A DNA stretch of 6,005 nucleotides, taken from Clostridia bacterium (lineage in GTDB: Bacteria; Bacillota; Clostridia; Christensenellales; CAG-1252). Below the pieces are notes generated by a model. It ran no database searches and had not been told where the DNA came from. It saw only the letters and a program-made list of their open reading frames with translations. Both the position numbers and the translations under genes were made by a program. Below, piece by piece: positions 1 to 5,633 of this stretch (the stretch's first letter is position 1; the number at the start of each line of letters is the position of its first letter). The stretch lies in assembly GCA_009928745.1 (NCBI GenBank), contig SACC01000091.1, positions 1 through 6,005 on the forward strand, written 5' to 3'.

Positions 1-81
1 TATTACAGAATTAATAACAAATATATTGCAAAATAATTCGAGATTAATTTGCCCGATGCGTGAAGTCAATCAACTTTAAGC
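1..81. other. A+T-rich spacer behind the EF-G-like gene
   Basis: No coding frame, no RNA gene and no convincing hairpin with a T-run is visible, so the terminator of the EF-G-like gene is either beyond the window or Rho-dependent. Confidence 0.4.
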
Positions 82-2100
82 TTATTTCTTTTCCTCTTCA
101 GCTCTCTTCTTCGCGTCTTCAATTATCTTTGAAGCATTGCCTGCGGGGACTTCTTCATAACGAAGGAATTCTTTAGTGAAAGTGCCTCTGCCCTGCGTCA
201 TAGAGCGCAAATCGGTAGCGTATCTAAGTATCTCGCCCTGCGGCACTTCTGCATTAATTACCTGCTTGCCGTCCACAAGGTCCATACCGAGTATTCTGCC
301 TCTTCTCTTGTTCATATCGCCCAGCACATCGCCCATATAGCTTTCCGGAACAATAACCCTTACCATCATTATTGGCTCAAGGAATATCGGACTTGCTTTA
401 ATGCAACCGTCGGAATAAGCTGACTTTGCAGCTGTAATGAACGCGATTTCCTTAGAATCAACGGGATGATACTTACCGTCAAATACAGTACATTTCAGAT
501 TGACCATAGGATACCCTGCGAGTACGCCACGCTTGACTGCTTCACGGAGTCCTTTTTCGACTGCCGGAATGTATTGTCTAGGTATAGAACCGCCTACAAC
601 TGCATCTACGAACTCGAATAAGCCGTCTGCTGCGCCCGGCTCGAATCTTATGCTACACTGTCCGAACTGCCCTGCTCCGCCCGACTGCTTCTTATGCTTT
701 CCTTCTTGCTCAACGGTCTTCTTGATAGTCTCGCGGTAAGATACGCGCGGTTCTCTCAATACTGCCTCAACGCCGAATTTATTCTTAACTTTTTTGCAAA
801 GGATTTCGAGCTGTGTCTCGCCTACTCCTGACAGTAGCATCTCACTGGTTTCAATATTCTTCTCTACTCTGTAAGTGCTATCTTCCTCAAGCAGTTTATA
901 TAGACCTGCAATAACCTTTTCCTCGTCTTCCATCTTGGTGCTTGTTACTGCAAGCGAAATAACTGGGGAAGGGAACGGAATAGCGTCACAAACAACTTTG
1001 TTGTTAGTATCGCAAATCGTATCTCCGGTATTGGTATAAGACAGCTTCGCAACTGCGCCGATGTCACCAGCCATAAACTTTTCTACTACTTCCTGCTTCT
1101 TACCTTTTAGAACAAACAAGTTACCGATTTTCTCATTCTTTTCGGCTATACTGTTGTAGATTGTGTCGCCTGAAGCTATTTTGCCGCTCTTTATCTTAAA
1201 AATAAGCATTTTACCTACGAACGGGTCTACTATGCTCTTGAATACCTGAGCAACGAAAGGCGCAGCGTCGTCAGCCTTTGGAGCCGGCAAGAACTTAAGT
1301 ATATTATCCATAAGATTAACTACGCCCATATTGGCAGTAGCCGCGCCGCCAACCGCAATTATTACTTTATCATCTGCGATTGCCGCTTGCATTCCCTTGA
1401 TTATTTCGTCATGTGTTAGTTCTTCACCGTCGAAATACTTCATCATAAGCTCATCGTCAGTCTCCGCTGCCATCTCTACAACAGCAAGTCTCGCTTCGTC
1501 ATATGTCGGTTTAATATTAGCGGGTATTGCGATTTCGTTACCGTTAGCGTCAAAAGCCTTGCCTTCCAGTACGCTTACAACGCCTACCATCTTGCAATTC
1601 TCTATTATAGGTATCTCGGCAAATACTACTTTCTTATAACCACCTTCGCGGATTGCGTTGACGGTATCGATATAATTCGCATTTTCTTTGTTAACTCCGT
1701 TGACATAAAGAATAGCGGGTACCTTTTTTTCTGCTACTTGCTCGAGCGCTTTTTCTGTGCCTACGCTCATCTGACCCGTTGCGCTTGTCACAATAATTGC
1801 GCCGTCTGCTACATGAAGCGCGGAAATGACTTCACCTACAAAATCAAAGAATCCGGGAGTGTCAAGCACATTAATTTTGCAGCCCTTCCACTCGGCATAC
1901 CCTACGCCAAGACCTATTGATATTTTGCGGTTGATTTCTTCCGTATCATAATCCATCGTGGCATTACCATCATCTACACGACCTAATCTGTCTATGGATT
2001 TTGCATTAAATAATAAGGCTTCGGCAAGAGACGTTTTGCCCTCTCCGCCGTGACCTATTAACGCCACATTACGAATTGCATCACTTGAATAAACTTTCAT
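82..2100 (-). CDS. Elongation factor G-like GTPase paralogue (FusA2-type), 672 aa
   Basis: Ribosomal translocase paralogue of the EF-G superfamily, presumably a cytosolic ribosome-binding factor. All five EF-G domains can be followed: G domain about 1-280, beta-barrel domain II about 281-375, domain III with the SGVGETQLEI stretch, domain IV with EGKHKKQSGGAGQFG and YHPVDSKE, and domain V with GDMNKRRGRILGM and a charged Lys/Glu tail. The P-loop is GHGGEGKTS (16-24) and G3 is DTPGF (80-84). It departs from true EF-G: the His after DTPG is Phe84, the G4 position reads NGVN (134-137) instead of NKxD, and G5 reads GGA (251-253) instead of GSA. It is therefore probably not the main fusA. The start at 2100 is preferred over an in-frame TTG at 2130 because AAAGGGG lies 7 nt upstream and MKVY... 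fits the family N-terminus as I recall it. The exact role of this clostridial paralogue is not known to me. Confidence 0.9.
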   Translation of the reverse strand: MKVYSSDAIRNVALIGHGGEGKTSLAEALLFNAKSIDRLGRVDDGNATMDYDTEEINRKISIGLGVGYAEWKGCKINVLDTPGFFDFVGEVISALHVADGAIIVTSATGQMSVGTEKALEQVAEKKVPAILYVNGVNKENANYIDTVNAIREGGYKKVVFAEIPIIENCKMVGVVSVLEGKAFDANGNEIAIPANIKPTYDEARLAVVEMAAETDDELMMKYFDGEELTHDEIIKGMQAAIADDKVIIAVGGAATANMGVVNLMDNILKFLPAPKADDAAPFVAQVFKSIVDPFVGKMLIFKIKSGKIASGDTIYNSIAEKNEKIGNLFVLKGKKQEVVEKFMAGDIGAVAKLSYTNTGDTICDTNNKVVCDAIPFPSPVISLAVTSTKMEDEEKVIAGLYKLLEEDSTYRVEKNIETSEMLLSGVGETQLEILCKKVKNKFGVEAVLREPRVSYRETIKKTVEQEGKHKKQSGGAGQFGQCSIRFEPGAADGLFEFVDAVVGGSIPRQYIPAVEKGLREAVKRGVLAGYPMVNLKCTVFDGKYHPVDSKEIAFITAAKSAYSDGCIKASPIFLEPIMMVRVIVPESYMGDVLGDMNKRRGRILGMDLVDGKQVINAEVPQGEILRYATDLRSMTQGRGTFTKEFLRYEEVPAGNASKIIEDAKKRAEEEKK

Positions 2101-2107
2101 TATGTTA

Positions 2108-2114
2108 CCCCTTT
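2108..2114 (-). promoter_or_regulatory. Ribosome binding site of the EF-G-like gene
   Basis: On the minus strand AAAGGGG lies 7 nt before the ATG at 2100. It decides the start: the alternative TTG at 2130 has only a weak AAGG before it. Confidence 0.7.
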
Positions 2115-2143
2115 GGTAAAATTTTGGCAATAAGCCTTATAAT

Positions 2144-2182
2144 ATAGTACAATATATAAAAAGAATTTACAAGCAAATTATA
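2144..2182 (-). promoter_or_regulatory. Candidate promoter region of the EF-G-like gene
   Basis: Two overlapping weak candidates read on the minus strand. One is TTGTAA (2167-2172), a 17-bp spacer and TACTAT (2144-2149). The other is a perfect TATAAT (2177-2182) with no good -35 at the right distance. The whole stretch is A+T only or nearly so, which makes chance -10 matches likely. A promoter is expected here because murI ends about 310 nt upstream. Confidence 0.3.
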
Positions 2183-2284
2183 ATATAAAATACGGAAAAT
2201 TCAGTTAGGCAAGCGCCGGATAGTTTAGTCGAGCCGGTTTCTATGGATTTTTTATCGGCAAGCGGTTACTTTCAAAGTGGTATT

Positions 2285-2338
2285 GACAGGCGTCTAGACG
2301 GCTAGACGACCATTGGCAAAAAAGACGGCTAAGACAGG
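2285..2338. repeat. Short direct repeats with a GC-rich hairpin
   Basis: GACAGG occurs at both ends (2285-2290 and 2333-2338). AGACGGCTAGAC at 2296-2307 is repeated as AGACGGCTAAGAC at 2323-2335. Inside, CGTCTAG (2291-2297) pairs with CTAGACG (2302-2308) around a 4-nt loop, and GG/CC outside it (2289-2290 with 2310-2311) can extend the stem over a one-base bulge. CGTCTAGACG at 2291-2300 is itself a perfect 10-bp palindrome. No T-run follows on either strand, so this is not a standard intrinsic terminator. Function unknown. Confidence 0.6.
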
Positions 2339-2411
2339 TAAAACAAATTGATTACATTAGCACTTAAAAATAAGTAAAAAGGGTTATTGGATTTTATATG
2401 TAAATATTGAA

Positions 2412-3146
2412 TCAATCCGGCTTCTGTACAAGCTCAGTTAAAATGTCCGCATAACGTTGATACTGTTTTTCTCCCGAGAAAATCAAATCCACATTTATAC
2501 CCTTTGCCGAGCAAGGGAACAGTTTGCCCAAGAACCTTGCCAAGCCTTTGTTTCCGTCAAAAAACCCTGCGTTATTTATTACATTTTTTATCAAATCACT
2601 GACAAGCACATAATGCGTGCAGCCCAGCACGACTCTGTCTACACTTTCATTATATCCACACAACTCTCGTTCTATATATGCGCTTATTTCACGGGTAAAG
2701 GGATAATCACGGTCAATTAACGCTGCAAGCTGCGGCAATGCCTTTACCTCGTATTCTCCCGTCAAATCTTCAGTAAGCGCGCGCCATTTCTCGCCATTCA
2801 AAGTGAACTCGGTAGCAAGCACCAAAACCTTTCTTCCTGCGCGCTCCATAGCGGGCCTGATTGCCGGCTCCAGCCCGAACACAGGCACCGGAAGCTCTTT
2901 GCGCAAAAGCCTGATAACGGAAGAAGTCGCCGTATTACAAGCCAATACGATTATTTCTGCGCCTCGCTTCAGCATAACTCTGCATGCTTCTTTGACGCAT
3001 TTTTCAATCTGTTCTGCCGTTTTTGTCCCATAAGGCGAGTTGGCATTATCAGCATAATAAATAAAATAATCGGATATTTCCGCTTTTATCAGTTCTCTTA
3101 ACGTTGTCAATCCGCCCAGTCCGCTATCCAATATACCAATTATCAT
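2412..3146 (-). CDS. murI: Glutamate racemase MurI
   Basis: Cofactor-independent racemase that interconverts L- and D-glutamate in the cytoplasm, supplying D-Glu for the peptidoglycan stem peptide. At 244 aa it is slightly short for the family (usually about 255-285). Signature motifs are all present: DSGLGG (7-12) with the catalytic-site Asp7 and Ser8, ADNANSPYG (32-40), ACNTAT (69-74) with catalytic Cys70, and LGCTHY (174-179) with catalytic Cys176 and His178. FFDGNKGLAR (195-204) matches the region that follows in clostridial homologues. An Asn takes the place of the Arg often seen before PYG, which is a tolerated variation as far as I know. The ATG at 3146 begins with MIIGILDSG, as the family requires, yet no Shine-Dalgarno sequence precedes it. 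The nearest upstream gene is gpr, 175 nt away on the same strand. Confidence 0.95.
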   Translation of the reverse strand: MIIGILDSGLGGLTTLRELIKAEISDYFIYYADNANSPYGTKTAEQIEKCVKEACRVMLKRGAEIIVLACNTATSSVIRLLRKELPVPVFGLEPAIRPAMERAGRKVLVLATEFTLNGEKWRALTEDLTGEYEVKALPQLAALIDRDYPFTREISAYIERELCGYNESVDRVVLGCTHYVLVSDLIKNVINNAGFFDGNKGLARFLGKLFPCSAKGINVDLIFSGEKQYQRYADILTELVQKPD

Positions 3147-3321
3147 ATAAATTTATATTAAAAGATTAACGAATAAATACTACTTATACTGAAGTTCATA
3201 AGGGAATAATAACTTTGGCAAAGTTCAAGGGCTTAGTCAATCAATTAAGATTAAATTTGCTTAAACAAGCAATTAAAAATTCTAAGCTATAACTGGCTAA
3301 ACGCTTCTTTATTTAATGTAA
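3147..3321. other. Spacer between gpr and murI with two small dyads
   Basis: A+T-rich spacer without a coding frame. AACTTTG (3211-3217) and CAAAGTT (3219-3225) form a perfect 15-bp dyad with one central base, about 65 nt upstream of murI, the size of a repressor operator. TTGCTT (3257-3262) and AAGCAA (3267-3272) form a 6-bp stem with a 4-nt loop about 50 nt behind the gpr stop. It has no solid T-run, so it is at best a weak terminator for gpr. No convincing murI promoter was found: TTGACT and TTGAAC occur on the minus strand, but no -10 lies at the right spacing. Confidence 0.4.
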
Positions 3322-4086
3322 TTAGGCGTTTTTTCCGTAAACGGCGCGGTTAATACTTTGCGCGATAACTTCGCCCGCCACTTTTACCACAATATCGATT
3401 TCTTTAGGGGTAACGCACAAATCCCCTGCATACGGATATTGCTCAGTATAGCTTATCAGCGGCACGCCGATGGAAATAACCGGTACTCCTAAAGTGTTCT
3501 CGGTAAGCGCTTTGCGGCGGTTGCCAAGACCTGCGCCCGGGCGTATCCCCGCATCGCTTAGCTGAAAGGTTTTATATAGCTTGTCTACGCTGCGGCAGGC
3601 AAGTGTGTCAACAATAATTACAACATCGGGGGTAATTGCCGCTACAACTCCTTTTATAACATCAAAGCTCTCTACCCCCGTTTCGCCGTATACCGAAGGC
3701 GTAATTGTGCGCACTCCTTTGCCTTCAAGCACAACTCTCACACCTTTTGCCGCCTCAACACCGAGAGAATCGGCAGTCATCTTGGGATTACCTAGTCCGG
3801 CGACTAATATATTGTCTCGTCTTGCGTGGGATTTTTTTATAAGCTTGCTGATATTGTGCGCAACGGCTCTTATCGCCTCTTCCTTGATTTTTGCATCTGC
3901 AAGCAAATTGTCTTTCAACTCAAGGGTGATATATCTTCCCATTTCTCGGTCAAATAGTTTGCGCTCGTCTTTATTCATAACATCATAACATCGCATCTCT
4001 ATTCTGTCTGTTATATTGCATTTTAATTCTTCACGCTCACCCAATCTTGCGAATGTCTCGCTTGCCAATTCAAAACTTGTATCCAT
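3322..4086 (-). CDS. gpr: Spore germination protease GPR (peptidase family A25)
   Basis: Aspartic endopeptidase made in the forespore. It degrades the DNA-protecting small acid-soluble spore proteins (SASPs) during germination. At 254 aa it is far shorter than Bacillus GPR (about 370). Conserved blocks: GLGNPKMTADSLG (97-109) with the likely catalytic Asp106, PSVYGETG (130-137), DTLACRS (160-166) with the likely catalytic Asp160, DAGIRPGAGLGNRR (178-191) and CVTPKEID (224-231). The N-terminus MDTSFELASE aligns with the TDLAVE processing site of Bacillus GPR, so only about 6 residues would be removed on activation. Between VPLI (208-211) and VTPKEID there are only about 13 residues, where Bacillus GPR, as I recall it, has a long insert. 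An in-frame TAA eight codons upstream of the ATG excludes a longer ATG/GTG/TTG start. No Shine-Dalgarno sequence is visible. It is divergent from rpsT, as in Bacillus. Confidence 0.93.
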   Translation of the reverse strand: MDTSFELASETFARLGEREELKCNITDRIEMRCYDVMNKDERKLFDREMGRYITLELKDNLLADAKIKEEAIRAVAHNISKLIKKSHARRDNILVAGLGNPKMTADSLGVEAAKGVRVVLEGKGVRTITPSVYGETGVESFDVIKGVVAAITPDVVIIVDTLACRSVDKLYKTFQLSDAGIRPGAGLGNRRKALTENTLGVPVISIGVPLISYTEQYPYAGDLCVTPKEIDIVVKVAGEVIAQSINRAVYGKNA

Positions 4087-4131
4087 ATTGATATTTTTGG
4101 CTATTTTTTATAAAATATTACGCTCAAATCC

Positions 4132-4160
4132 TTGCCAATAAATTTTATATATGATAGAAT
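4132..4160 (+). promoter_or_regulatory. Extended -10 sigma-A-type promoter of rpsT
   Basis: TTGCCA (4132-4137), a 17-bp spacer and TAGAAT (4155-4160), each one mismatch from consensus, with a TGn extension (TG at 4152-4153). Transcription would begin near 4167 and give a leader of about 28 nt before the rpsT GTG. The spacing and both boxes make this one of the best promoters in the window. Confidence 0.8.
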
Positions 4161-4182
4161 ACATAAGCAAAATAGTTGTTTA

Positions 4183-4187
4183 AGGAG
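4183..4187 (+). promoter_or_regulatory. Ribosome binding site of rpsT
   Basis: AGGAG within TAAGGAGAAA lies 7 nt before the GTG at 4195. It fixes this GTG as the start and excludes the longer in-frame reading from a TTG at 4132, which would begin inside the promoter. Confidence 0.85.
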
Positions 4188-4194
4188 AAATATT

Positions 4195-4458
4195 GTGGCT
4201 AACATTAAGTCCCAGAAGAAGCGTGTCTTAATCACCGCTGAAGAAAATAAAAAGAATTGTGCAATCCGTTCCAAAGTTAAGAATGCAGTTAAGAAATTTA
4301 ATGCAGCGATTGAAGCCAAAAATGTTGCGGTTGCAACTGAGCTTTTGCCGTTAACTATCGGTATCATCAATAAGGCAAAGAGCGACGGCGTGTATCATAT
4401 CAATACTGCAAGCAGAAAAATCTCAAGTCTTAACAAATCGTTTAATTCGATTAAGTAA
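4195..4458 (+). CDS. rpsT: 30S ribosomal protein S20
   Basis: Small basic protein of 87 aa that binds 16S rRNA in the 30S subunit, a primary assembly protein. The N-terminus (M)ANIKSQKKRV is the typical S20 start. The chain is Lys/Ala-rich and helical, with NCAIRSKVKNAVKKF in the first half and GVYHINTASRKISSLNKSF near the end, matching the family's helical-hairpin pattern and usual length of about 85-90 residues. Translation starts at GTG, behind a good AGGAG. It is a single-gene transcript: it has its own promoter upstream and two intrinsic terminators directly behind, and gpr and the following gene lie on the other strand. This isolated, divergent position next to gpr is known from Bacillus. 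Confidence 0.96.
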   Translation: MANIKSQKKRVLITAEENKKNCAIRSKVKNAVKKFNAAIEAKNVAVATELLPLTIGIINKAKSDGVYHINTASRKISSLNKSFNSIK

Positions 4459-4481
4459 TTCTATTAATCATATAAAAATAT

Positions 4482-4509
4482 GACCACCGCAAGGGTGGTC
4501 TTTGTTTGT
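4482..4509 (+). terminator. Intrinsic terminator 1 of rpsT
   Basis: GACCACC (4482-4488) pairs with GGTGGTC (4494-4500) around a 5-nt loop, followed by TTTGTTTGT. It begins 23 nt after the rpsT stop codon. Read on the minus strand, the same hairpin is followed by ATATTTTTATA, so it might also weakly stop transcription arriving from the opposing gene at 4719-5456. Confidence 0.85.
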
Positions 4510-4533
4510 CGGCAATATTTTTGCCGACTTTTT
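4508..4533 (+). terminator. Intrinsic terminator 2 of rpsT (tandem)
   Basis: GTCGGCAA (4508-4515) pairs perfectly with TTGCCGAC (4521-4528), an 8-bp stem with the loop TATTT, followed by five T. It directly abuts the first terminator, giving a double stop behind a strongly expressed ribosomal gene. Confidence 0.85.
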
Positions 4534-4535
4534 AA

Positions 4536-4599
4536 ACCCCAAAACTGTGTTTTATGAAGCTCAATCCGCTCGAACAGTCACAACAGATAATTTTGGGGT
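4536..4599. repeat. 9-bp inverted repeat with 46-nt interior
   Basis: ACCCCAAAA (4536-4544) and TTTTGGGGT (4591-4599) are perfect inverted copies. Inside, CTGT (4545-4548) can pair with ACAG (4583-4586), lengthening the stem over a 4-nt bulge. It lies just behind the rpsT terminators in otherwise A+T-rich spacer. No T-run follows on either strand, and no gene is visible in it. It could be a folded RNA element, a minus-strand processing or termination structure, or the remnant of a small mobile repeat. Confidence 0.5.
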
Positions 4600-4718
4600 G
4601 AATTAATTATAAAAGTTGTCATTAACGCAAAGTATTTATTAGTTTCTTGTAAAAAATACTCAAACAGGTACAGTAGGCATTTATTAATTAAGCGCAAGGG
4701 CAATTATCAATAATTCTA

Positions 4719-5456
4719 TCAAATTATCGTATACATTTTCAACACGCTTTCCAGTTCCCTGAATCTTTTCAGGTACTTTTTTTGGCTGCCAATAGTGTAT
4801 TTCATACCAGCCCATACAGCAGCGGCAAGTCGCGTATCGCCTTTCTCCAATGCCTCGTATAAACCGTCGGCTATCAATGTATAGTCCTCGCGTTCGGCGG
4901 TATTAAGCTTGTTATCCGCCAAAAAATCGGTGCGCAGCATATGCACTAACGAGCCAATCTGGTCGACTGCGGCGGGATTTACCTTGGAATATATCTTTTC
5001 ATTCTCAATATCCTGATTCTCTATAAGATTATTATCGAATAGGAACGCTTGCTTAAAAGCATCGCGGAAGGGTATAAGCACCGCATCGCAAAACATTGTG
5101 TATGATGTTTTTAAATCGGTAGCCGGATAAAAACCCGATATAAAAGCATCAAGGCTCTGATTGCCCTTGTCAAAATCGTACATAAGATTGACAGTCAGCG
5201 CGACTATTGCGCGGTTGCTCTTAGGAAGCGTAAAATAATACTTGCCGTTTTCCTTTCTTATTGCAGACCTTAGCGCGCTATCGTAATTGATACTTCTGTT
5301 GCATTCGCTCACAAAACTCTGCATAATTTCATTGTAAACAATGAACTTAAGCAAATCGCTTATAGGCTTTGCGGTCAATATGAAGTTGGCAGTTGTCAAA
5401 TTATGCATTGCCTCTTCAAACAATGCGTATGATTCCTCTCTTGAATATCCTTTCAT
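4719..5456 (-). CDS. Hypothetical protein, 245 aa, family not recognised
   Basis: I do not recognise the family. The chain begins MKGYSREESYALFEEAMHN and looks mostly alpha-helical and soluble. There is no signal peptide, no clear membrane segment and no metal-binding or nucleotide-binding motif that I can name. A short polar segment (FTLPKSN) sits between helical parts. The C-terminal part (ERED..LIADGLYEALEKGDTRLAAAVWAGM) resembles a helical repeat-like bundle, and the chain ends with a basic helix (KKYLKRFREL). The start at 5456 is chosen because GGAGG lies 5 nt upstream and a TATAAT promoter lies just beyond it. A longer in-frame reading from a TTG at 5501 would begin inside that promoter's -35 box. 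It is convergent with rpsT and divergent from the DUF4364-type gene. No clear terminator follows its TGA stop. Confidence 0.85.
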   Translation of the reverse strand: MKGYSREESYALFEEAMHNLTTANFILTAKPISDLLKFIVYNEIMQSFVSECNRSINYDSALRSAIRKENGKYYFTLPKSNRAIVALTVNLMYDFDKGNQSLDAFISGFYPATDLKTSYTMFCDAVLIPFRDAFKQAFLFDNNLIENQDIENEKIYSKVNPAAVDQIGSLVHMLRTDFLADNKLNTAEREDYTLIADGLYEALEKGDTRLAAAVWAGMKYTIGSQKKYLKRFRELESVLKMYTII

Positions 5457-5461
5457 AATTG

Positions 5462-5466
5462 CCTCC
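5462..5466 (-). promoter_or_regulatory. Ribosome binding site of the hypothetical gene
   Basis: A perfect GGAGG on the minus strand, 5 nt before the ATG at 5456. It decides the start and, given the promoter spacing, may form the very 5' end of the mRNA. Confidence 0.85.
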
Positions 5467-5472
5467 GTTATC

Positions 5473-5501
5473 ATTATAGCAAAAATTAAGGCATTTTCCA
5501 A
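5473..5501 (-). promoter_or_regulatory. Extended -10 promoter of the hypothetical gene
   Basis: On the minus strand TTGGAA (5496-5501), a 17-bp spacer and a perfect TATAAT (5473-5478), with a TG one base before the -10. The predicted +1 is about 5466, the first G of the GGAGG, which would leave a leader of about 10 nt. This is the strongest promoter match in the window. Confidence 0.8.
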
Positions 5502-5573
5502 TAAGATTGTGAAAACTTTTAGTATGCGTTAATTTGATAAAGCACAATATATGCTATTTCCAAAAAAAGTGAC

Positions 5574-5610
5574 AAAATAAATTTTATTTTCTTAATAATT
5601 GTGATACAAT
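5574..5610 (+). promoter_or_regulatory. Candidate extended -10 promoter and A+T dyad of the DUF4364-type gene
   Basis: TACAAT (5605-5610) preceded by TGA gives an extended -10. The -35 at 17 bp (TTTTAT) is poor. Just upstream AAAATAA (5574-5580) and TTATTTT (5584-5590) form a 17-bp dyad of A and T only, which could be an operator or just low complexity. The predicted start near 5617 leaves a leader of about 17 nt. Confidence 0.5.
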
Positions 5611-5624
5611 GACTCCAAATGATA

Positions 5625-5630
5625 GAGGTG
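5625..5630 (+). promoter_or_regulatory. Ribosome binding site of the DUF4364-type gene
   Basis: GAGGTG lies 3 nt before the ATG at 5634 and agrees with the downstream half of the GGAGGTG anti-SD complement. It supports this start. Confidence 0.7.
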
Positions 5631-5633
5631 TTT

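Larger units (their letters stand above)
2115..2411. other. Intergenic spacer between murI and the EF-G-like gene, no gene seen
   Basis: About 300 nt with no credible coding frame. The part next to the EF-G-like gene (to about 2200) is A+T-rich and fits a promoter region. The middle (about 2201-2340) is noticeably richer in G+C and holds short repeats: GGCAAGCG at 2208-2215 and 2257-2264, plus the AGACGGCTA cluster listed separately. I see no hairpin followed by a T-run that would be a clear terminator for murI. Whether the middle part is a small RNA or a decayed gene cannot be told from the sequence. Confidence 0.5.

Noticed and set aside
2201..2411. Decayed tRNA or CRISPR-like array in the murI/EF-G-like spacer
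   Set aside because: There is no cloverleaf and no T-loop GGTTCRA motif. The repeats are too short, too few and irregular for a CRISPR array.
3301..3336. AAACGC...GCGTTT around the gpr stop as a terminator
   Set aside because: Only a 6-bp stem with a 24-nt loop overlapping the coding end, with no T-run on the transcribed strand.
3581..3988. Plus-strand 135-aa open frame inside gpr
   Set aside because: It is antisense to conserved GPR motifs, Ser/Thr/Ala-rich as antisense frames often are, and has no ribosome binding site.
4110..4138. Minus-strand sigma-A promoter for gpr using TTGGCA (4133-4138), back-to-back with the rpsT -35
   Set aside because: The only -10-like boxes lie 15 or 20 bp away (TATTTT, TATAAA), and the 17-bp position reads TTTTAT. 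Not strong enough to call.
4087..4180. Sigma-G or sigma-F promoter upstream of gpr
   Set aside because: Expected from gpr biology, but no -35/-10 pair with the right boxes and spacing was found. CATATATA near 4150 deviates at key positions.
4101..4370. Minus-strand 89-aa open frame overlapping rpsT
   Set aside because: It lies antisense to the clear S20 gene and its promoter and has no family resemblance. Its hydrophobic look comes from the antisense of Lys/Ala codons.
4631..4660. AGTATTT...AAATACT hairpin as terminator of the gene at 4719-5456
   Set aside because: A+T-only stem broken by a mismatch, with no T-run after it on the minus strand.
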